The notes below the pieces were generated by a model that saw only the letters and a program-made list of their open reading frames with translations, did no database searches and was not told where the DNA came from. From contig JAFAQI010000127.1 in NCBI GenBank assembly GCA_019246495.1, positions 1-13,704 on the forward strand: 13,704 bases of DNA, given 5' to 3'. Of this stretch, positions 1 through 5,681 are shown in pieces. Source of the stretch: Frankiales bacterium. Lineage in GTDB: Bacteria; Actinomycetota; Actinomycetes; JAFAQI01. The first letter of the stretch is position 1. Every line of letters begins with the position of its first letter. The position numbers and the translations under genes were made by a program.

Positions 1-661
1 CCGCGTCGCCGTCGCCGGGATCGACCGCGCCGTCCGCGCCCGCAGCCAGCGCGCGTTCGCGGGCGGTCGGGCGCGGGTCGATCGCCACGATCGGCGCGGC
101 GCCGAGCATCCTGGCGAGCTTGACCGCGTGGAAACCGAGACCGCCGATGCCCCAGATGCCGACGGACTCGGCCGGCTTCACCTGCGCGCGTTCTAGCAGT
201 GCGGCGTAGGGCGTCGATACGGCATCGGCGAGGATCGCCGCCTGCTCGATCGGCACGGAGTCGGGCACCGCGGTCAGCGCGCCGTAGGGCACGACGACGA
301 ACTCGGCCCACGCGCCGTCGTAGTGGAAGCCCATGATCTCGCCGTTGAGGCAACGGTCGCTGCGGCCTCCCGCGCAGTTGACGCACGCGAGGCACGGCCG
401 GCCGGCGGCGAGCACGACGCGCTGCCCCGGCTTCCACAGCGGCACCGCGTCACCGACCGCCTCGATGACGCCGGCGGGCTCGTGTCCGGGGGTCACCACG
501 GGCAACGGGCCCGCGAGACTGCCGTCGATCAGGTGCACGTCCGACAGGCAGACACCACAAGCGAGGACCCGTACGACGACCTCGTGCGGCTCGGGTTCGG
601 GCAGCGGAACCTCCTGCACCTCCAAGCGCTTCGCCGCCTGGTCGAACCGTGCCGCCCGCAT
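1..661 (-). CDS. Zinc-dependent medium-chain alcohol dehydrogenase (N-terminal 220 residues, cut by window edge)
   Basis: Seen: reading leftward from the ATG at 661, 220 codons are open to the edge. The catalytic zinc ligand region ACGVC (Cys35) is followed by GHE (His60-Glu61). A structural-zinc cysteine cluster lies at Cys90, Cys93, Cys96 and Cys104. The Rossmann motif GIGGLG spans 171-176, with Asp195 at the end of the next strand, which usually means NAD rather than NADP. Known: such enzymes are cytosolic, about 340-350 residues long, and interconvert alcohols with aldehydes or ketones, so about 120 residues lie outside the window. The start is 1 nt after the monooxygenase stop (TGACATG) with no clear ribosome site, implying translational coupling. 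Inferred role: oxidising a secondary alcohol to the monooxygenase's ketone, or the primary alcohol released after ester hydrolysis. The exact substrate is unknown. Confidence 0.92.
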   Translation of the reverse strand, partial: MRAARFDQAAKRLEVQEVPLPEPEPHEVVVRVLACGVCLSDVHLIDGSLAGPLPVVTPGHEPAGVIEAVGDAVPLWKPGQRVVLAAGRPCLACVNCAGGRSDRCLNGEIMGFHYDGAWAEFVVVPYGALTAVPDSVPIEQAAILADAVSTPYAALLERAQVKPAESVGIWGIGGLGFHAVKLARMLGAAPIVAIDPRPTARERALAAGADGAVDPGDGDA

Positions 662-662
662 G

Positions 663-2171
663 TCAGACCGCAGCCAGCCCGGCGACGCGGTCGTCCTCGC
701 GCAGCCGCTGGTAGTAGGACTCGATGTCGAACCGTCGCAACCGCCGCGCGAACTTGAACGTGTAGTCCGGCCAGATCGTCGAGTTGTGACCGAACTTGTC
801 GAGATACCAGCTCTGGCAGCCGCCGGTGTTCCACACCGTCGACGCGACCTTGCGCTGGATCATCTCGTTGTAGCGGGCCTGCACGTCCGGCCGCACTTCG
901 AGCACGTCGATGCCGCGTTCGGCCATCAGCTGCACGGCCTGAAGGAGGTACGGCAGCTGCGCCTCGATCATGTAGACGAGCGACGTGTGGCCGATGCCGG
1001 TGTTGGGTCCGGCGAGCATGAAGAAGTTGGGGAACAGCGCAAACGTCGTGCCGTTGTAGGCACCCATGCCGTCGCCGTCCCACACCTCGCGCATCGTGCG
1101 CCCGTCCCGGCCGGTGACGAGCTCCGGGAACGTGTTGTCGGTGACGCGAAAGCCGGTCGCCAGGATAATGACGTCGACCTCGTGCGTCGCGCCGTCCTTG
1201 GTGACGATGCCGTTGGGTACGACGCGGTCGATGCCCGACGTGACGAGCGTCGTCTGCGGCGAGGCGATCGCGGGCAGGTATTCGTTCGACGGCGTCAGTC
1301 GCTTGCAGCCCGGCGTGAACGTCGGGGTCAGCTTTGCACGCAGCTCCGGGTCCTTCACCTGGTCGTGCAGGTGCTTGAGCGCGACCTTCTTCAGCAGTCG
1401 CCCGCGCCGCTGCGGGTCGACGAGCGCCGGCACGGCGAGGAACTCGCTCGACCAGTAGTGGAACGCGCGCACCGCGCGCTGCGTCGCCGGCACCCGACGG
1501 TAGAGCGCGCGTTCCCAGTCGTTGATGGGCCGGCCGCGGTGCGGCAGGATCCACGCCGCAGTGCGCTGGAAGACGACCAGATGGTCCGCCTGCTCATGCA
1601 CGCGCGGGACGATCTGCACGGCGGATGCGCCGGTGCCGATCACGGCGACCCGCTTGCCGGTGACGTCGTACGACGGGTCCCACTGCGCCGAGTGCATCAC
1701 CTGACCGGTGAAGGTCTCGATGCCTTCGAAGTGCGGGACCGACGGCTCGGACAGGAAGCCGTGCGCAGCGATCAGAACGTTGCAGGTCAGCACGCCCTGC
1801 GACGTCTCGAGCACCCAGCGGCGCGCGGTGTCGTCCCAGCGGGCGGCGTCGACCTTGCAGCCGAACCGCACCCGGTCGACCACGCCGAAGTCGTCCGCGA
1901 CCTTGCGGAGGTAGCGCCAGATCTCCGGCTGCAACGAGAAGCTGTCGGACCAGTCCGGGTTGAGCGCGAAGGAGAGCGAGTAGAGGTGTGACGGCACGTC
2001 GCAGCGGCAGCCGGGATAGGTGTTGGACAGCCAGGTGCCGCCGACGTCGTCGAGCTTCTCGAGGATGACGTGCTCGACGCCCTGCTCGGCCAGCTTGATC
2101 GAGGCCGCGATGCCACCGAAGCCGGCGCCGATGATGACGACGCGGTGCTGCTCAGCGGTTGCTGTCGTCAC
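663..2171 (-). CDS. Type I Baeyer-Villiger flavin monooxygenase
   Basis: Predicted cytosolic FAD/NADPH enzyme of 502 residues that inserts oxygen beside a ketone to give an ester or lactone. Seen: FAD-binding GAGFGG at 15-20; GGTW at 44-47 followed by YPG (52-54) and Asp58, matching the GGxWxxxxYPGxxxD signature; the Baeyer-Villiger fingerprint FxGxxxHxxxW at 154-164, followed by Asp165; the NADPH-site motif GTGASA at 179-184; and ATGF at 338-341. Arg291 in the CKRL stretch is a candidate for the conserved catalytic arginine. Start: GTG at 2171, overlapping the hydrolase stop by 4 nt (GTGA) and preceded by AAGGTG about 7 nt upstream. The frame stays open much further upstream, but that part is read in another frame by the hydrolase. 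Length is normal for compact type I enzymes. Substrate (linear, cyclic or steroid ketone) cannot be assigned from sequence alone. Confidence 0.93.
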   Translation of the reverse strand: MTTATAEQHRVVIIGAGFGGIAASIKLAEQGVEHVILEKLDDVGGTWLSNTYPGCRCDVPSHLYSLSFALNPDWSDSFSLQPEIWRYLRKVADDFGVVDRVRFGCKVDAARWDDTARRWVLETSQGVLTCNVLIAAHGFLSEPSVPHFEGIETFTGQVMHSAQWDPSYDVTGKRVAVIGTGASAVQIVPRVHEQADHLVVFQRTAAWILPHRGRPINDWERALYRRVPATQRAVRAFHYWSSEFLAVPALVDPQRRGRLLKKVALKHLHDQVKDPELRAKLTPTFTPGCKRLTPSNEYLPAIASPQTTLVTSGIDRVVPNGIVTKDGATHEVDVIILATGFRVTDNTFPELVTGRDGRTMREVWDGDGMGAYNGTTFALFPNFFMLAGPNTGIGHTSLVYMIEAQLPYLLQAVQLMAERGIDVLEVRPDVQARYNEMIQRKVASTVWNTGGCQSWYLDKFGHNSTIWPDYTFKFARRLRRFDIESYYQRLREDDRVAGLAAV

Positions 2172-3202
2172 GTCGTCACCTTGTCGGCGGACCGCCGGGT
2201 ACGGGTGCGTGTCGGACGCTCGGCCGGAGCGGCCGGATAGGTGACGTCGTCTGCCTTCCGTTTGGCGACTGCGGTCTCGACGAGGTCGATGAGCGCCGCG
2301 TTGACCGCCTCGGGCTGCTCCAGCATCGGGCAGTGCCCGGCGCCGCGCAGCTCGAGCAGCCGCGCGTCGGGGATCGCGGCAGCGATCGCGCGGGCATGCG
2401 CCGGCGGCGTGAGCCGGTCCTTGTCGCCGACGATGACGAGCGTCGGCGTGGTGCCGAGCTCGGCCAGCGCCGCGCTCTTGTCGTGCTCGTCGAGCGTGAG
2501 CCAGAAGTCGCCGACCACCTGCGCCTTGGTCGCGGCCGACATCGCCTCGGTGAACCGGGCGAGCCGCTTGTCCGGCTTGGTGCCGAGGTTGAGGAAGCGG
2601 CTGATCGCGACCGAGATCGCGCTGCCCGAGCGTCGCGCCCGCTCCGCCTTCTCCGGGTCGGAGACCATCAGCGCCAGCCCGGCCTTCCACTGCTTGATGA
2701 ACGCCGCGGCGATCGGCCGGGGGAGCCCGAACGCGTCGGCCTGGTCGCGCGCTGCGCTGGTGTCCACCAGCGCCACCCCGCGGACCGGCCCGTCGCCGAA
2801 CAGCTCCGGATGCTGGGCGGCGAGCGACATGATCGTCATGCCGCCCATCGAGTGCCCGACGAGCACGACGTCGCGCAGCCCGGACGCCGTGCCGGGGGCG
2901 GCACACGTCGCGCGGAGGACGGCGTAGAGGTCCTTGCCGACCTGGTCGACGGTCCGGTGCTCACGTGGCCCGGCGCCGGACTCGCCGTGGTCTCGGTGGT
3001 CCATCAGCACGAGCCGCCAGCGTTCGGCGAGCATCCGCTGGTAGTGCCAGGACCGGCTCGAGAAGGTCCAGCCGTGAGTGAAGACGATGGTCGGCCCGGG
3101 GTGGTTGTCGCCGAGGATCTCGACGGCGATCTCGGTGCCGTCGTCGGCCTTCACCCGCTGGGTCGGAGTCCATCGCAGGCGGCTCGGATCGGGCCAGGAC
3201 AT
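2168..3202 (-). CDS. Alpha/beta-fold hydrolase (probable esterase/lactonase)
   Basis: A 344-residue single-domain alpha/beta hydrolase, probably cytosolic because no signal peptide is visible. Seen: oxyanion-hole HGW at 43-45; nucleophile elbow GHSMG at 116-120 with Ser118; a GDKDRLTP stretch giving acid candidates Asp260 or Asp262; catalytic His290 in GAGH. After the fold (about residue 310) comes a basic, Pro/Arg-rich tail to the end, unusual for the family and without obvious function. The start at 3202 is preferred because a perfect AGGAGG lies 4 nt upstream. The frame is open to another ATG at 3286, but that would run through the intergenic palindrome and the start of the divergent regulator. 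First gene of the leftward operon, it overlaps the monooxygenase by 4 nt. Inferred: hydrolysis of the ester or lactone made by the monooxygenase. Other alpha/beta hydrolase activities cannot be excluded. Confidence 0.88.
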   Translation of the reverse strand: MSWPDPSRLRWTPTQRVKADDGTEIAVEILGDNHPGPTIVFTHGWTFSSRSWHYQRMLAERWRLVLMDHRDHGESGAGPREHRTVDQVGKDLYAVLRATCAAPGTASGLRDVVLVGHSMGGMTIMSLAAQHPELFGDGPVRGVALVDTSAARDQADAFGLPRPIAAAFIKQWKAGLALMVSDPEKAERARRSGSAISVAISRFLNLGTKPDKRLARFTEAMSAATKAQVVGDFWLTLDEHDKSAALAELGTTPTLVIVGDKDRLTPPAHARAIAAAIPDARLLELRGAGHCPMLEQPEAVNAALIDLVETAVAKRKADDVTYPAAPAERPTRTRTRRSADKVTT

Positions 3203-3206
3203 GCTG

Positions 3207-3212
3207 CCTCCT
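3207..3212 (-). promoter_or_regulatory. Ribosome binding site of the hydrolase
   Basis: On the minus strand AGGAGG lies 4 nt before the ATG at 3202. It decides this start over the in-frame ATG at 3286, which has no comparable site. Confidence 0.75.
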
Positions 3213-3231
3213 GCGGCGCGGAACGAGGGAT

Positions 3232-3252
3232 CAACCTCCGTATCGAAGGTTG
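3232..3252. promoter_or_regulatory. 21-bp palindromic operator, probably bound by the TetR regulator
   Basis: Seen: half-sites CAACCT and AGGTTG, plus inner CG/CG pairs, centred on position 3242. Eight of ten base pairs are symmetric around the central base. It lies between the divergent hydrolase and TetR starts, 30 nt from the former and 24 nt from the latter. Known: TetR dimers typically bind such palindromes in the intergenic region next to their own gene. Inferred: one operator controls both directions. It covers the place where a -35 element for the regulator would lie. Confidence 0.65.
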
Positions 3253-3264
3253 CACGCAGAGTGC

Positions 3265-3270
3265 TATAAG
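3265..3270 (+). promoter_or_regulatory. Candidate -10 element of the TetR gene
   Basis: TATAAG stands out in this GC-rich sequence and ends 6 nt before the ATG at 3277. A transcript starting about 7 nt downstream would begin at the start codon, i.e. be leaderless, which is common in actinobacteria. The -35 region at 17-nt spacing is ATCGAA, not a good consensus. Assignment is from spacing and composition only. Confidence 0.4.
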
Positions 3271-3276
3271 TCACGA

Positions 3277-3894
3277 ATGGCGTCAATGCAGGCTGCCCTC
3301 GATGGCCGGGAGGACGGCCGTGAGGACGGCCGCCTGGCCCGCTCGCAGCGCACCCGCGACGCCATCGTCGACGCCCTCCGCGCGCTGCACCACGACGGCG
3401 ACCTGCGGCCGACCGCGCCGCGGGTGGCCGAGCGCGCGGGCGTCTCGCTGCGCACGGTCTTCCAGCACTTCAACGACCTCGAGACGCTGCTCGTCGCCGC
3501 CGGTCACCGCGACCTCGAGATCGCTCGGCAATACGCCCGGCCGATCGACCCGGCGGCCGACTTCGCCACCCGGCTGACCGAGTTCGTCGAGCAGCGGACG
3601 CAGATGTATGAGTCGCTGTCGCCGGTGTGGCGGGCGGCCCGGCTTCAGCAACCGTTCTCGCCGCAGATCCGCCGCAACCAGGACCGGCTGCTCGAGGTCG
3701 GTTGCGAGCAGCTCGCGACCACGTTCGCCACCGAGCTCGACGCCGCCGAAAACCGCGCCGCTGTGCTCGCGGCGCTGCAAGCGGCGACGACGTGGACGAC
3801 GTGGGAGTTCCTTCGTTCCGATCTGCACCACGACGTCGACGCCGCCCGCGCGGCCGTCCGCGTCCTCGTCACCCGCCTGCTGACCCAGCCCTGA
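3277..3894 (+). CDS. TetR/AcrR-family transcriptional regulator
   Basis: A 205-residue DNA-binding regulator. Seen: an N-terminal helix-turn-helix domain containing APRVAERAGVSLRTVFQHF at roughly 47-65, the standard TetR recognition-helix pattern, followed by an all-helical ligand-binding/dimerisation domain to the C terminus. The N terminus carries a short charged repeat (GRED twice). Start: ATG at 3277; a second in-frame ATG lies at 3286 and a TTG at 3250 falls inside the palindrome. No Shine-Dalgarno is visible before 3277, consistent with a leaderless message. Its stop is 26 nt before the solute-binding-protein gene on the same strand, so it is probably first gene of the rightward operon as well as neighbour of the divergent catabolic operon. 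Inferred: represses both until a pathway ligand, perhaps an acyl-CoA, binds. Confidence 0.88.
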   Translation: MASMQAALDGREDGREDGRLARSQRTRDAIVDALRALHHDGDLRPTAPRVAERAGVSLRTVFQHFNDLETLLVAAGHRDLEIARQYARPIDPAADFATRLTEFVEQRTQMYESLSPVWRAARLQQPFSPQIRRNQDRLLEVGCEQLATTFATELDAAENRAAVLAALQAATTWTTWEFLRSDLHHDVDAARAAVRVLVTRLLTQP

Positions 3895-3909
3895 CCTACC
3901 TCGCCCCGC

Positions 3910-3916
3910 GGAGGAG
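3910..3916 (+). promoter_or_regulatory. Ribosome binding site of the solute-binding protein
   Basis: GGAGGAG lies 4 nt before the ATG at 3921. The reading frame is open well upstream inside the TetR gene, so this site fixes the start. Confidence 0.75.
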
Positions 3917-3920
3917 CCTC

Positions 3921-5681
3921 ATGACCTCGTCGTTACGGCGTTACGCACCGTTCGCGTTGCTGCTCGCCGCCCAGACGGTGCTGGTCATCGTCGCGCCGTC
4001 ACACGGCACGACCTCGGGCAACGGTCCGCTCGGCGGCCAGTTCAACGGTGCGCTGTCCTCCGGCCAGACGCCGGGGTCCACCGTGCCCGGTTCCACGACG
4101 ACCGGCGGCTCGTCGAGCGGCAGTTCGTCGACCGGCGTCGGCCCGACCGGCACCGGGACGCCGGGGTCGACCGGTACTACGGGGTCGACCGGATCCACCG
4201 GCTCGACTGGCTCGACCGGTCCGACGGCGACAGGCCCGACGAGTGGAAGCACGAGCAACGCGGGCAAGCGCGGCGTGCAGCCGCCGGCGTCGGGCAACAC
4301 GACCGGCAAGTCCTTCTGCGTCACAGGCCTGCTCGAGCACCCGCCGTGTGTCGCGCAGTGGGCCGGCGGCAGCAACGGCGGCGCGACCTGGCAGGGCGTC
4401 ACCGGCAACACCATCAAGGTGCTCTTCTACCGCGCAAAGGAGAACGCGGCAGTCGACGCGATCCTCCGGGAGACCGGCACCTACATCAGCCCGGCCGAGG
4501 AGAAGCAACAGTTCCTGCTCGTCACCGACTGGATCAACAAGCACTACCAGCTCTACGGGCGCAAGATCGTCCCGATCTACTACCAGGGCAGCTGCGACAT
4601 CGCGCCGCCGAAGGACCCCTGCTTCCGCAGCGACGTCGATGCGTTCTACGCCAAGTACCACCCGTTCGCCGCCATCTACGACAGTGACAGCAACGAGCCG
4701 GCATTCTTCGACGAGCTGTCCCGCAAGGGTGTCGTCAACTGGGGTGGCTGGGCGTTCGCCGACTCGTTCAACGCCAACCTGCGGCCCTACCACTACGACC
4801 TCTTCATGGGCGGCGATACGCAGGCAGCCATCAGCGGCACCTGGTACTGCAAGCGCCTCGCGGGACACAAGGCGATCCGCGCGGGTTCGGCGGCGCTGCG
4901 CAGCAAGACCCGCAAGGTCGTCGTGATCTATCCGGATACGCCGGAGACGACTCCGCCAGCGGTCCATCTCGAGAACATCATCAAGCAGTGCGCGGGCTCC
5001 AACGCCGTGATCGACGGCAAGTACTCGTCCGACACCTCGACCGCTGCGCAGCAGGCGACCACCAACACAGCGAAGTACAAGGCGGCCGGCGCGACGACTG
5101 CGCTGTGGTTCAGCGATCCGATCGCCCCGGCGTACGGCACCAAGGCAGCGGCGGCGCAGAACTGGTTCCCCGAGAACGTGATCGCCGGCAGCGGGCTGCT
5201 GGACTACGACGCGCTCGCGCAGACCTATGACTCGTCGGAGTGGGCGCACGCCTTCGGCCCTTCGGACCTCGGCCAGACGTCGCCGATCATGCAGGTCGAC
5301 GCCGGCCGCATCTGGAAGGCCGAGGGGAAGTCGGGCCAGCCCAACCCGAGCTCCAACCTCGTGACCACGTACGAGCTGTCCATGTCGGAAGGCATCGTCG
5401 CCGCCGGGCCGAAGCTGACCCCGCTGACCTATGAGTACGGACTGCTCACCGCCCCGGGCTATGACCAGTGGAGCAAGTGGCACGACCCGCGCCTGGTCTA
5501 CCTCGCCTGGGGCAAGAACGACTACACGGGAATCTCCGACATCCGCGAGGTCTACTTCGACACCAACAAGAAGTCGGCCATCAACGGTCGCAAGGGCACC
5601 TACATCGCTCTGAGCGGCGGGCAGCGGTACGACCTCAACACCATCCCGAGCGGTGAGCCCCGGCTGCCGTCGTCGGTATGA
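3921..5681 (+). CDS. Liv-type (type I periplasmic-binding fold) solute-binding protein with N-terminal anchor and long Gly/Ser/Thr linker
   Basis: A 586-residue extracytoplasmic protein expected to capture the substrate for the adjacent ABC importer. Seen: a hydrophobic segment at about 11-25 with two preceding arginines but no lipobox cysteine, so it is a signal peptide or uncleaved anchor rather than a lipoprotein. Residues about 30-130 are a low-complexity Gly/Ser/Thr/Pro linker including a GST-type triplet repeat at 82-99. From about 155 the binding fold begins (NTIKVLFY), with RKVVVIYPDT at 331-340 matching the second-lobe strand of leucine-binding-type proteins. There are exactly six cysteines (133, 143, 225, 234, 310, 357), suggesting three disulfides. 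It is longer than typical LivK-like proteins (about 370-430), mostly because of the linker. Its stop overlaps the permease start (ATGA). Family assignment rests on context and weak fold features; ligand unknown. Confidence 0.83.
   Translation: MTSSLRRYAPFALLLAAQTVLVIVAPSHGTTSGNGPLGGQFNGALSSGQTPGSTVPGSTTTGGSSSGSSSTGVGPTGTGTPGSTGTTGSTGSTGSTGSTGPTATGPTSGSTSNAGKRGVQPPASGNTTGKSFCVTGLLEHPPCVAQWAGGSNGGATWQGVTGNTIKVLFYRAKENAAVDAILRETGTYISPAEEKQQFLLVTDWINKHYQLYGRKIVPIYYQGSCDIAPPKDPCFRSDVDAFYAKYHPFAAIYDSDSNEPAFFDELSRKGVVNWGGWAFADSFNANLRPYHYDLFMGGDTQAAISGTWYCKRLAGHKAIRAGSAALRSKTRKVVVIYPDTPETTPPAVHLENIIKQCAGSNAVIDGKYSSDTSTAAQQATTNTAKYKAAGATTALWFSDPIAPAYGTKAAAAQNWFPENVIAGSGLLDYDALAQTYDSSEWAHAFGPSDLGQTSPIMQVDAGRIWKAEGKSGQPNPSSNLVTTYELSMSEGIVAAGPKLTPLTYEYGLLTAPGYDQWSKWHDPRLVYLAWGKNDYTGISDIREVYFDTNKKSAINGRKGTYIALSGGQRYDLNTIPSGEPRLPSSV
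4164..4217 (+). repeat. In-frame 9-nt tandem repeat encoding GST triplets
   Basis: Six imperfect 9-nt units, consensus close to GGSTCGACC, encode Gly-Ser-Thr five times and Gly-Thr-Thr once (residues 82-99) within the extracytoplasmic linker of the solute-binding protein. Unit number may vary between strains by slippage; that is inference. Confidence 0.8.

Noticed and set aside
333..1991. Plus-strand open frame opposite the dehydrogenase and monooxygenase
   Set aside because: Arg/His/Val-rich shadow translation with no domain; the minus-strand genes have complete family motifs.
2172..2906. Extended monooxygenase frame upstream of GTG 2171
   Set aside because: The extra residues are Arg/Ala-rich with no domain and overlap the hydrolase in another frame; the FAD motif GAGFGG sits at the normal distance from GTG 2171.
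3203..3286. Longer hydrolase start at ATG 3286
   Set aside because: It would place the palindrome and the divergent promoter region inside the coding sequence, and the ATG at 3202 has a perfect AGGAGG while 3286 has none.
4164..4217. CRISPR-like or regulatory direct repeat
   Set aside because: Units are 9 nt, contiguous, in frame and encode Gly-Ser/Thr-Thr triplets in a protein linker, so they are a coding repeat.
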